64,000 bases of DNA from Planoprotostelium fungivorum (lineage: Eukaryota; Evosea; Variosea; Cavosteliida; Cavosteliaceae). Under the pieces are notes generated by a model that was given only the letters and a program-made list of their open reading frames with translations, searched no databases and was not told the DNA's origin. The position numbers were made by a program, and so were the translations under genes. Where the stretch lies: NCBI GenBank assembly GCA_003024175.1, contig MDYQ01000089.1, forward strand, positions 1-64,000. The letters run 5' to 3'. Shown here piece by piece: positions 11,140 through 22,111 of this stretch; the stretch's first letter is position 1; each line of letters begins with the position of its first letter.

Positions 11140-13240
11140 ATGACACAGCCCCACAATCGAGATATCGTCACTCCACGAGGATCAGAGGCTGCTTCAGAAG
11201 GAGCCTTAATCTCGGAAGAGGATACTTCTGAGCAGGTGTCTGTTGAAGATGACGATCATCGGCTGACTTTGTAAAATTCAAGATACACGAAGATGATTTC
11301 GAATACGGCTTAACTGAAGAGGAACACGTACAGCATGAAGACGACCTCGAACTGTCTGACGATGATGAGGTAGAATACCCGTTTGAAGGAAACGCACCAG
11401 AGGTAAATGCTTCCCCAACACCACATTCACCTGACACCGTAGGAGGAAACAGAAGCTACTGATGAAGATCTACCCACCTTTGCTTTTGGAGAAGATGACA
11501 TCATTGACTCAGCGGAAGAAGATGCGCCTGAAGATTCGATCAGGAAGGTCCCTGTGAGTCACACCCTCCATCTCACCGTCTCACGCGCACCAGTATTGGG
11601 AGGTCAAGGAAGAGAGGCAACATCATGAGAACACCGAGTCCCCAGCTATAGACGTACCGAATGATAAACCGGTGACTCCTCGCGTCAATTCGAATCTAGG
11701 TTCACATGGCACCAGTGAGTTCTTTGACCACAGTTGCATCTGATGTTGGATGTAGACTTTCCATCTCCAATGATAAGAGGTGGTTCTGCTGGTTCCCTCT
11801 TCAGTAGTTTAGTTTCAAAGTTGAAAGGCTTGAGCGAGATAGTGGAACAATCTCCCGATCCTGACGACTATCCACCCAACTCGAACCGCAGCATGAGATC
11901 GGATATAGAAGAGGAGTCTGAAGATGCGGAAGATGATATGGGCGAGTTCGCGAGCAGATGAGGTGTCTGCTGACGTGGTGCAGTGTCCTCCAAGAATGAC
12001 GCCATCATATTGGACAAGACGAATAATGGAGATTACTCGTTAGTCATCAACCAGCCACAAGAAACAGATGAAAGAGTAGTTAGGTAGGACATGATCTATT
12101 GAGGATATGATCATTCTGAGGGTCGACAGGTTGTCCTCTCTGAAAGCCTCCTCAATAAGTGAAAATAAACTGAAAGACGTTCAACTCCAGGTGTGTAAGA
12201 TTCAATGATACCAAACTCAACCCCACAGCTGCAACACCTACCTCCTATTGACGATTCCGCCACAGACTCTCAACTGGCTTCCTACCGAGTGAGTTCATTC
12301 CCAATCGTATCATCCTTCACGTCTCAATTCCCACAGTCCAACAGCTCCATGAGCTCCCGCTTCGACTTCCAGTTTCCTCCAATGGAGACGGAAACAGAGA
12401 AAGATTGGAGCTGGGACACCCACGCCGAACTCATGGCTGAATCTTTCGTAAACGTTTGCATCAGATCAGCTCTGAGGGAGATCGAGGACGTGACAATGAG
12501 AGAGAGGTTATCATCTTCACCACACAGACACTCCGATCCAGATGAATCCCCGACACGCATCCGAAAACTCGCCTCCTTTCACGTGAGTTCGTTTCCGACG
12601 TAACGCCGACGTAACACCGACGTAATTGTCCCAGGGGAGACCCTCCGACGTCGACAACAATCGACTCATCAGGAGATTGAGTTGGAAGGGAATTCTGCCA
12701 CCCGATCAGACCGCCAGGAGACGACTGAGCTTGGGAAATGCATCTGATGAAGAAGTTATACGAGAGAAATCGGCAGACGCTTCGAATGCCAAGGGAGCGA
12801 TGGGTGGATGGAGGAGGAGAGTGGGCGGTGATGAGCTGAATGGGGAAGCTGAAGAACCAAACTCGGAAGATAACGATGAAAGTGCTTCGTCTGTGTCGAC
12901 ACCGAATTGCGGAGGAGATGTTCTGGAAGACTTTCTCGAAATCGATTGGGAGGCTACGGGGGCAGTGTATGACGATGAGGATGAGGTGGCGGTCACGATG
13001 ACGCGATCGTGATGCAGACGAGATTGATGAGAGTAGGAAGAGCCGTCCGAGGACGTCATCGGCACCATCTTGGATGACCTACCCGAAGTAGACATTGGAG
13101 AGATCGAAGATGAAGTGGAGCAGATGTTACAATGTCAACAAGAGAATCAAGAGCGAAGGAAGAAGGCGGATCAGTTGATGGCGCTCATGCAAGCCGCCCT
13201 CGCAGTTTCGGTCAATAGGAACCCACCTTCACAACAGTGA
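11140..13240 (+). CDS. Highly acidic protein of unknown function
   Basis: Starting at 11140 (MTQPHNRDIVTPRGSEAASE), about ten short exons join into a continuous frame ending SVNRNPPSQQ at 13240. The product is rich in Glu, Asp and Ser, with blocks such as HEDDLELSDDDEVEY and DIEEESEDAEDDMGE. A basic stretch, NRLIRRLSWKGILPPDQTAR, sits past the middle. The C-terminal end (VEQMLQCQQENQERRKKADQ) looks helical or coiled. No known domain is recognised. One junction (exon end 11941, next exon 11984) fits only a GC-AG intron, because the canonical alternatives leave an in-frame stop. Composition suggests a cytoskeletal, trafficking or nuclear scaffold protein, but that is a guess. Confidence 0.7.
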
Positions 13241-13557
13241 TGAGAGTGTAATCGATAAAGTTCGAGCGATAGACCGATGCTGACGAGGAGAATAAAGCAG
13301 GGTTATGGTTTTCCCTGGGGGCTCGGGAAAAGTTTGTACGAAGCAGTGCTCCTTGAGGAAGCATGATCAGGCTTGCGGACTCTTTAAAAAGAAATATTTC
13401 TGACAGTTTTATGAAACTCCGCGTAAGGTGCACAAAGGCCTTGTGTGTCTTTCATTATGATTTTCCATACAGGAAAACTGCATCACATGGTGGGGTCGGT
13501 GGGACACGATCGGTGTCTGATTCTTTGTCTTCTATTCGTTCTCTCATCGTCGCTGGA
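13241..13557. other. Intergenic region
   Basis: These 317 bp lie between two plus-strand genes. They should hold the 3' UTR of the acidic protein gene (ATAAAG at about 13291-13296 could be a polyadenylation signal) and the promoter of the seven-pass gene. No coding or RNA feature was recognised. Confidence 0.5.
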
Positions 13558-14851
13558 ATGTCAGAACGGTGTGAAGAGCCAGAGGTGGAATTCAGAGGGT
13601 ATGGTGGTGAGTTATGTTTGATGGTCCTCTTTAACGGGATCAGGAGGAGTTCTGTGGTTGCCCTGTTCTTTGGGAGGGAGACCGTTGCGAGAAAATGTGG
13701 AATGAGAGTCACGATTGGATGATCTTTGTCACCATCTATCAGATCATTAATATCCTCCTCTTTGGGGGTTTGTTCATCTGGTCAGCTTTCGAAATCATCA
13801 AAGTATTTCGCAACTCCGACCTGCAGAGAGCGCGCAACATTGCCATGTACGGCTTGACCCTGTCCTCTATCAGTTCTTTTCGTAAGCCACCCAAACATCA
13901 TTTCGATCGAAATCACTCACACGCCATCCAGTCCGATGTTTATCATTCGCATTCGATCCTCACGGTATCCGGGGTATCTTGGGCGTGAAGTTGTTCAGGA
14001 TCTTGACTTCCTTCATCGCCTCTACCTGGATGTGTAATGGCTTGGGTGTCTGTCTATACTGGTGCGCACATTCATAATCGCCGACATCGTCGTCTCTCTC
14101 ACCACTCACATACACAGGATGGAGATCTGCAAGTATGTCAACACAGACGGCGACAGCCGTCGCGTGAAACGTCTGAAACCCACGCTTTACGTTCTCATCG
14201 CAGCTGTTTGGGTCTCTCACTTCCTCTGCTCCCTGTCTCGAGCCACCGTATCGGACGTCACGGCTGATGCCATCGCATATATTGTCACATTAGGATGGTT
14301 CCTCACCTTCTTGACCATCTCAACTATCTACGGACTCAACTTACGATCTCAATTGAAGCCTCTGAGAAGTCCAGAAGCGCAGTTGATGAGAAATAGAGTG
14401 AGTGATGTGATGCATGTGGATGATTAATTGTGATGCAGATCGCAGTCTATCTCATCATGCTTGTCACCTCCTTTGTCATAGAGATATTCGACCACATTTT
14501 ATTGGTCGTTTATCGTTGGATGTTCTATAAGGAAACGTATCTCCTCATGCAATCATTCAACCGAGGTAAATATCGAATCACATCATCAACCTCTTCACAT
14601 CCTCATCTTGAATGAATCTGACACAAACAGTCGCCGAGGCCACTCTCGTCATCGCTTGGATCCTCCTCTTTAGAAAATCTTACAAACCGGTCCATTCAAA
14701 ACAGAACCCTCCCTCTTCCACCATGACCATACGATCGGCCACCTTCAGTCGCAACGATCGCAACGACTCCAACTCATCATCATCAGAGGTCTTGGGAGAC
14801 AGCTACAGTCACTCGATGACGGACAACGATGGAGATCTGAAGGAAGAATGA
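13558..14851 (+). CDS. Seven-pass membrane protein
   Basis: The chosen start (13558, MSERCEEPEVEFRGYG) joins across an intron of about 75 nt to DRCEKMWNESHDWMIF; ATG 13695 is the alternative. Seven hydrophobic spans follow, including TIYQIINILLFGGLFIWSAF, VKLFRILTSFIASTWMC, KPTLYVLIAAVWVSHFLC, YIVTLGWFLTFLTISTIYG, VYLIMLVTSFVIEIFDHILL and EATLVIAWILLF. A Ser/Asn/Asp-rich cytoplasmic tail (about 50 residues) ends DNDGDLKEE. Short loops and the lack of classic GPCR motifs resemble TOM1/THH1-like seven-pass proteins more than dictyostelid cAMP or GABA-B-type receptors. The gene at 53.1 kb has the same general layout and may be a relative. The ligand is unknown. Confidence 0.75.
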
Positions 14852-14971
14852 GGAACGACTAGCAACTCTGTATGTATAAAGATCGAATCGGTGTCTGTGA
14901 CATGAAAGAACAAGTGAAGAAGGGGAGGGATGGGATATACGTAATCCTTTTCTTTTATTCTAAAGGTGAAA

Positions 14972-15686
14972 TCATTCGCTGTCGCTGTCACTGCTACTAC
15001 TCGAACTACTGCCACTGCTACTGCTCTCTCCCTTCTTCTCTGTTCCCTTCTTCTCTTCCCTCTTCTCTTCCTTCTTGTTTTCCTTCTTCTCCAGCTGACC
15101 TCTGAAGTCTCCCTCTACCTGTCCTGCCAGCATCGACTGCGACGCCATCAAAACTTTAAAACCGAATAAAACACCCACCTCGGCGTCGAACACGGGAGGG
15201 TCCTCGGGTTCGATCCTCGGTCCCTGCTGCGTCTCTTTTTGCTTGTGGGCCGTCGCATTATTCTTGTATCCTCCATCGTTCTCAGCCATGTCCATCGTGA
15301 TGTGCTTGTGTTTACACTGACCCCACTTCAGTCTACGTCATCGCGCTCGTCATCATCACCTGAAGTCTGTGGCAGAATCCGTGGATGGCAAACTGGTGAC
15401 AATATTTCCCGCGAGGTAAGTGTGCGTCCCTCTTTGTTTTGGGTGGTTGCATCTGTTTGTTTGTCACTTGAAGCTGAGCGACGTTGGCGTGGATGTGACC
15501 ACAGTTGATGGTCTGCACGGGAGGTCAGTGATGACGTGGAATGACGTGTGATGACGTCATCACCTCGCAGAACTTGTGGTGTAGGAAGGAGAAACAGAGT
15601 TTGGAGACTTGGGAGGGTTGCAGGGGGTTGATGTTTCGGGTGTTCGGGATTTGTTCTTTCGGGTGGAGGTTCGGGTTCCACCTCAT
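14972..15686 (-). CDS. Tandem CCCH zinc-finger protein with acidic Ser-rich tail
   Basis: Spliced reading on the minus strand gives two consecutive fingers with identical spacing C-x8-C-x4-C-x3-H: LCFSFLHHKFCETINCGHIH, and CHQFAIHGFC followed by HRLQCKHKH. Both fingers cross introns (donors at about 15563 and 15362), and only this splicing keeps them in frame. The C-terminus is a Lys/Glu run followed by a Ser/Asp tail ending SSSDSDSE. Paired CCCH fingers usually bind single-stranded RNA, so a role in mRNA processing or turnover is likely. The start at 15686 (MRWNPNLHPKEQ) is preferred; an upstream in-frame ATG at 15737 would add 17 residues. A 16-bp palindrome covers the donor of the first intron. 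Confidence 0.72.
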
Positions 15687-15751
15687 CCGAGTCAGCGAAA
15701 TTTCTCGACAAAAACAATTGAAGAGATATAATTTCATGCTGTAGACCAAGA

Positions 15752-15823
15752 AAAAAGTTTTAAAAAGAAGAAAGAAGAAGAAAGAAGAAAAAAGGAGAAA
15801 AAAAGAAGAAAAAAAGAAGAAAT
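15752..15823. repeat. Polypurine (GAA-type) tract
   Basis: About 70 bases consist almost entirely of A and G, in GAAGAA and GAAAA units, on the plus strand. It lies between the stop of the ICE2-like gene (15826) and the start of the CCCH gene. On the coding (minus) strand it is a long pyrimidine run, which could act as 3' UTR or promoter sequence. Confidence 0.85.
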
Positions 15824-15825
15824 CC

Positions 15826-18800
15826 TCACTTGGGTATCGATATGGGAAGATTATCCGACTGAAGAACCATTCCCTGTCTGTGAGATTTGTGTAGATCAAA
15901 CTCGTACTGACTCTGCTGCTGGACTACATTCTTGTAGAGGATGAGATTGTGCGTCTCTTCGTTCTTTCTCGTAAGGAGGTAGTGTCCTTCTTCTTCGATC
16001 GTGTGGAGGTGCCTCAAGATGGAAATGAGAAGTTTCGATCCAACTTCGGGACTGATCGCGATCAGTCATCTATTCGATCGTGAAGATGTCTCTTATGATA
16101 TCATGACATCTCTCTCTCTCATCATCACAATCATGTGATGATCACATTACGATCATGATCACATCACGATCACATGCAATTCCCAACTCGAAACATTGAA
16201 ATCTCACCTGAAACCACAATTGGGATGCAGTATCGAGGGCATATCTAAACGATCACTCTCCAAGACTGAACCCACAGCAGGGTCGACGCGAGAGAACATG
16301 AGATGTGCGTCTGGTCGAATGAACGTGTAGATCCACATGTTGGCCGTCTCTTTTTGTGAAAATTCGGAGAAATTCTCCTGACCCTCCTCCCTGTACTCCA
16401 TCTTGGCGCGCAGACCGATGCAACGATGTTTCTGCGAAATTTCTCAGACCGGAAAATTACGGAAATTTTCTGGATAGGATGGAAGAATGCGGAAAAATAC
16501 GGACCTTCGGTAGTTTGGGATCGGGTAAGTGTCCGTGTATCTTGCAACGGATCAACAGTTTGAATTGATCAAACTGCCACATGTTGTACGTTACGTTGTC
16601 CATGTAAACGTTCCCTTCTTCTTGATTCTTACCCTCCACCTGCGTGACGTCACGCCACGTCATCACCCTCCCCCACCTTCTTGTCAAAGTCGATGGGTGT
16701 CGCGTTGAATTGTAGACCGTTGGCCTCCAAAGCCACCTTGTAAAATAAATTGTTCTTCTCCACGTTCGTCATCGATTTACGAACGAGAGGCTTGTCGATG
16801 AGAATGACCTTCTTGTTCTCCTCTCCCATCTTCCTCGTCTCCACCTGTCGCGGGTTCGATCCTCGTTCCCGGCCTTTTTTTTCACCTTGATGGGTAGTTC
16901 GAACTGGGAGGGGGGGTCGATCAAAATGGATAAAACACCACTGGACAAGACGAAGTCGGCTTGGTGATGATCCACTAGAGAGGGGACCTCTGGATCTTCA
17001 GACACGGACGGATAGATCTGTTGGCATGTCAACCTGTGTCGATGTATAGATCCTCCCGATCACCTTCTTGTACCACAGACTCTGTGCTTCGGTCTCTTTA
17101 CTTTCGGCTGAAGTTTCGGTCGTCTCTACTTTTGCCTTTTGATTTTCTTCGAAATAATTTCTGTCTCTCGGTATCTCTTTCAGTGACATCTGGTAGGGAT
17201 AATGTTTTCCCTGCAATCGTCATTGTCCGTCTACATCGTTGTAGATTGACGTACCTTCTGGAGGACGTGCTGCTTGTGAGTTAAAACGGGGTCGCCTGCC
17301 GCGGGGGTGAAATTTCTGAGATCGATGATGGACATCATCTCGTAATATTGAGGATACGTAAACACCTGACACTCATCAGCATCTTCTACACTCCAACTCT
17401 GCACGTCGATCACATCGTCATCACATCATCATCACATCATCATCATCATCGCGATCGCGATCACGTGTGATCGTCCGTAACAGATCGACACTCACCAATG
17501 CCCTCTTCTTCTGAAAGAATGCCTCCAGTTGATTCTCGACTTGTGGACTGATGTACCTCAACTTGGCCATGTAGTCTCTGTTACCCTCTCTCCTCAGGGT
17601 CTGAGACTCCCTCCACGCCCGCTGCTCCAGCGTAACGTACGCGTTGAGGTAATCGTACATCTCCTTCTCTTTCGGTGTCATGACTGCATTCAACTCTGCT
17701 TCTGTCATCTTTCCTCTGTGTTTTTGGATGTGCCTGATTAATGTCAGAAGAGAAGTTCAACGCATGTGTCGTTGAAGACAAATCGGGTGATGAATGGATA
17801 AGATGTAACGATATAAATCATCTCTCACAGGAATTTGTTGTGCAAGTTGATGTAGAGGGAGTGCTCTTCTGCTGATAGCATGGGATCGGGGAAGAGAGAT
17901 AAGATGGACGAAGAGGGTACAGATTGGCTCACGGATAACTTCTTCGCCTCCTTCTTCTCCATTTGAGGTAGTTCTCCTTGCTCGAGAGGGAGATTCTGAT
18001 TTTCACCCTCCGTCTTCTGTTTCTTCACCGGTGGTTCGGCCTGTTACCTTCAACATCGAGAAGAGACAAAAAATGGCCGGGGCCGGGTTTCGATCTCGCG
18101 AACACTTGCTCACCTTTTTCCTCGGCGGTGGGGTCAGCATGACGACCTTCGTTGTAGATGGTGGTTTCTTTCTCATTTCGATGACTCTCTTCTGCTTGTC
18201 ACCTTCTTCTTGTATCTCTTCTTCTCCCATCTCTCCCTCTTTCGCTGTCTCGCTCGCGTCGAGCACATCATCGAGCGGGCTCATCATGTCGATCTTCTTT
18301 CGGAGGGTGATGCGTGTGACCTCGGGCCGTGCCGGTTTGATGGGAAGACTCGGAGGAGGAGAAGTGGGTGTCGATGATGGTGTCGATGTCGATGGCGATG
18401 ATGAGATCTTGATGGAGGTGGAAGATCGTCTGCCACCTTTTGGGCCGGGCTTTTTCTTCGGGAGTCCTGGTTGAGTGTCAGGTGATGTGAAGGTGATGTG
18501 AAGGTGATGTGAAGACGATCGGATGATGAAGAGATGACTTGGATGATGATGATGAGCAACGTGATGGTGAGATGACAATGATGATCACCCTTCTTCGTTC
18601 GACCAAAGGGTGCATCCGCGTCGGCATCACTGGGTGGTGGTGAAGATCCTCCCTCATCCATCAGATTGTCATTGAACAGATCATCATCGTCCAGAGTCTC
18701 CATCACCTGCACCTCCATCATCATACCGTCATCACATCACCTCTCACCTTCTTCGGTTGTTCTGGTTTTTTCAAGAGCCTTGTTGTCGGGCGAGGTGGAG

Positions 18801-19501
18801 GTGATGCTATGGTCGGCACCTTATCTGGCTTGGTCTTTGTGGGCGACGTCTCTTCTTGTGTGACTTGAGTCCGCAGATTTGAAGGTCGCGTCTCTTGTGA
18901 TGGAGGGTGTGGATGATTCACGGGAGGTGTTGCTGACGTTGTCATTTGAGATGGATGGGTGATGTTGGGTGTTGGAGTATACGTGTGTGGAGGTGGTGCT
19001 GTGGATTGATTGTATTCGGTGCTGTGAAGATCAGAATGAAGTTGAGATTGGATGATGCGACACAACAATGGTGTCAGGTATACAATGGTCTCACTTGTGA
19101 TAATCATTTGATGGAGGTGGTAGATTGATCGCGGGAATATTGTAGATCGGATCGATCTTCTGCATCGAGTGTCCTCTCAGAGATCGTGTATGATTGAATA
19201 CCCTGTGAATCGATTCGGTCATTCTGTTTCGTAGTGAAGACATGGAACAGTCCTCATACTGCTGTTCCGTAAAGAACGGCTCCTCTTCGATCGAACTGAA
19301 TCGACTACGTTTGAACCCCGCCGAGCTGTTTCAATCAATCGTGGCTCGAGCGACGCAATCATCTCACCGAGAGAGGGAATCAGATGATGCAGGAGGAGGA
19401 GAGAATAATGTTGGAGGGGTGAGTGGTGACACTGGAGGTGCTAACTCGGTGTTGTCCAACCACTGTCTCACAAGAGGGTGAGAGCTCTTCCCATCCATCA
19501 T
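15826..19501 (-). CDS. ICE2: Little elongation complex subunit 2 (ICE2/NARG2) homologue
   Basis: The start at 19501 gives MMDGKSSHPLVRQW, then a Pro-rich leader and a PFFTEQQYEDCSM box like the N-terminal motif of NARG2. A long, low-complexity Pro/Ser/Thr/Lys middle follows. The C-terminal third is the NARG2_C-type domain: NVTYNMWQFDQFKLLIRCKI, KETANMWIYTFIRPDAHLMF, and EEGHYLLTRKNEETHNLILY followed by EFDLHKSHRQG, ending LPISIPK at 15826. In animals the ICE1/ICE2/ELL little elongation complex drives RNA polymerase II transcription of small nuclear RNA genes. An snRNA gene lies in the same window at 45.3 kb, though linkage is probably accidental. About fifteen introns are inferred. Recognition rests on remembered motif pattern, so the call is probable rather than certain. 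Confidence 0.72.
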
Positions 19502-21178
19502 TCGAGATTTGATTCGAAATCAGATCGTTGGTGGTGCGTAACTTCAATTTTCGCAAGATCATACGGAGATGCTCGTAGCTTTCACGTGCATCATCGACCA
19601 GAGAGAGATATAAATATCCATCATTGAGGCTAAATAGATAGTGGAATGCATACATCTGATCCTTCTTTCCTGGATCAAAGACTGATCACGCTTCATCTCC
19701 GACCATATTCACGAAAGAATATTTACAGTAGAAAGCCTATTTGGGTGGGGGACATGATGCACAGTTGTGTGCACAAGTGATGACGAAAGGAGCGCATCTG
19801 TTCGGACACTCGCAGCGTACTCCTACATGAACAATTTGTAGGTTATCCGATTCCAGTTGGAGCAGGTCCTTCCTATCTTGATGCATTATGCACGTATAAA
19901 GCCGTACAAGTAGATGGTCTGTTTTCCATAGATACCATTGCGACCACAGTAGAAAAAGAAATTTTGATTCTGATTCAGCCAACATGTGGTGTCACTGATC
20001 TGAGATTCCTTTGAAGAAGTGAGGTGGCGACGGGACCAGAGCTACATTGACCTTGGCTGGGAGAATTAGATCAATATGAACAGACAGGAAAGTGAACAAT
20101 GAAGAGAATTCCAACGAGGGATGACAAGTCAAAGACACCATCGGCACCATCTCCGCATCGTTCGTCTCTTCGCTTGAGACATCTACTCAGACTTGTCGAT
20201 GGTTGATGACATCTCCCTTCACTCTTGTAACTGATGAAAAGACGAGAAGGGCTTCAAAGACAGAGAAGATGAGTGAATGTGATTTATTGCAAGACTTGTG
20301 TTTGTGTCCTTGTTTCGCCTTACGCCTGAGAACTGAGTGGAGTTAGACTGCAGAAGAGGTAAAGATGGAATGGCTCACGACGCGGCTGCTTCGAGAAGAG
20401 CTCCTAGTCTATCTATCTCTTGACGATCGACATCAGACAAGTCCTCTAAACGTACTATGCCACGTAACACGCAATATAAATTGCCCCCCTGCCTCATCTG
20501 CAGGAGTTCCCTCCTGGAAACATTCAGAAGAGGCATCAGGTGTGTGCTCACTCGGTGTAAATGATAGGAGGCTGAGCGACGGCAGAAGGTGCCATGTTTG
20601 GCGCCTGTGCTGCGTGGACGACGTCTACAACGGGTGTGTTCTGGGTGGTCCTGGCTGTCACAGGAGGTAGAGGCGACGCGTGTAGTGGGGCTGTAGTGTT
20701 GAGCGATAGAGAAGATGAAGTCACTTAGACTGTCTCTGCGTGGCGGGCGATGCTACCACAGGTGGCAGCACTGGGTCTTGGGGTTTCACTGTGCCTCGGA
20801 TGGGTGCAATCGATCGGACATCTTGCTGCTCTTGACCATTGCCGCTTCGTTATGTTACAAACAAGTGCAGAAGCATAGTTCGATCTCTTGCGCTTGTTAC
20901 CGTGCGATGACGCGGTCGACATCTGTCTGCATGTCACGTTCAGAGCGCATTCCTTGGTGCTCTGAGAAGGTGCTATGCTAAAGGAGTGATGGAGCATGCC
21001 CTTGTTAAAGTTACACATCTGATGTTGTCTGGACAACTGACAAAACAGAGAAGCTGCGCTCATTCCTTACAGCTCTGAGAAGGTGTTATACTGCGGGATG
21101 GATGGAGCGTGCAGGTGTTAAAGACACAGATCTGATGGAGGAAGATGATGGAATAAAAACAGCTCGCCAGGCTGCGGC
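19502..21178. other. Gene-poor region with possible minus-strand coding fragments
   Basis: No complete gene could be assembled. Three minus-strand stretches look coding-like. Around 19520-19690 the frame reads VFDPGKKDQMYAFHYLFSLN followed by DGYLYLSLVD, vaguely like a longin fold. Around 19740-19985 there is a Cys-rich segment ending CECPNRCAPFVITCAHN and then CASCPPPK before a stop at about 19740. Around 20550-20850 a Pro/Val/Ala-rich segment ends APSAVAQPPIIYTE. Their frames do not join cleanly, so they may be exons of small genes I cannot resolve or decayed copies. The rest, including 19990-20350, shows nothing recognisable. Confidence 0.35.
20945..21136. repeat. Imperfect tandem duplication of about 80 bp
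   Basis: Copy one (20945-21024) and copy two (21056-21136) share TCTGAGAAGGTG, GATGGAGC, TGTTAAAG and ATCTGATG in the same order, at roughly 75-80 percent identity by eye. They lie about 111 bp apart in non-coding sequence immediately before the LINE-like insertion. Confidence 0.75.
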
Positions 21179-21615
21179 ATACTGAGCGTGTGATCTCACA
21201 CCTACGCACTCCCAGCAGACATATGTGACAAAGGATTGATACCCAAAGAAGCGATCAAAAAGCTTAAATATAACTACCAAGGACCACAAGCAGACTTCGA
21301 CAAAGTGATGAGGCGGTGGTACAAGAAACGACACGAGAGAAATGGATCAGTCGAGTAAAGGGTAGACAGACGAAAAGAAAAGAGATAAGACAATAAGAAA
21401 AGGACAGAGATTAGTCAACACCACAGACGCCTATAATACATACAAGACCACCAGACCACCCAGATACGCAGAGAAACAACGACGCAAATCTACAACGGTT
21501 GCCAGCTGGCCGCCGGGGAGGAGAGTTGCACGTAACAGTGTTAGTGGCCCGCTTTCTGGACCAAAACTCTCTATTCAATAAATAGATAGAATAGATAGAT
21601 ACTGAGCGTGTGATC
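21179..21615 (+). mobile_element. 5'-truncated LINE-like retrotransposon flanked by 17-bp target duplications
   Basis: The 17-mer ATACTGAGCGTGTGATC occurs at 21179-21195 and again, identically, at 21599-21615. The 403-bp segment between them (21196-21598) begins inside an open frame (TYALPADICDKGLIPKEAIK, then FDKVMRRWYKKRHERNGSVE and stop at about 21355). It continues as a 3' UTR of about 240 bp and ends in a short A/T-rich tail built from ATAGAT units directly against the second repeat. Exact direct repeats, loss of the 5' part and a simple-sequence 3' tail are the hallmarks of target-primed reverse transcription by a non-LTR element. The surviving coding piece is too short to assign a clade. 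Perfect repeats suggest a recent insertion. Confidence 0.75.
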
Positions 21616-22111
21616 ACAGCTGTAGCCGTGACGCTTGCTCACATCCCACTGTCGGACATCTTACAGATCTCTCTCTATACCCTAGAACAAACTGTAATGA
21701 CTGGGAACTCTACAGAACGATGGAACTGTCGATTATTACAAATCTATAGGGAATACACAAGCACTTGAGGATAAATCTCTGTCTTCAAGTTCCGCACAGC
21801 AACTTGTACCCACTGAGAGCAATCTGCTCCACTGACGCGAACACTCCAACATGAACGCCCACAAGTGTACCCTCTGTTGTGACTCTTCATCATCTCCAAA
21901 GTCGCATCTTGTACATCTTGGAACACATCTCGTAAAATCACAGTCAACTCCAGGGCGAATGGAAATCGATCAGACACCCAATAGAGCACTGACACGACCA
22001 TCAATTCCCGATTGCATGGTCAAGTCAGGCAGAGGGGTTCGACTCGAAAAGGAAGAGGACAGGATCATCCAGTTCGATCACAAGATGATGATGCACTTCT
22101 GGTCCTACACT
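21616..22111. other. Intergenic region
   Basis: These 496 bp lie between the LINE-like insertion and the stop codon of the minus-strand kinase. Short open frames occur on both strands, but none shows splice continuity or a recognisable motif. It probably includes the kinase 3' UTR at its right end. Confidence 0.45.

Noticed and set aside
15203-15224. Possible tRNA gene at the GGTTCGATCC motif
   Set aside because: No matching acceptor stem, D arm or anticodon arm could be drawn, and the sequence lies in a coding exon of the CCCH gene. It is kept only as a B-box-like repeat.
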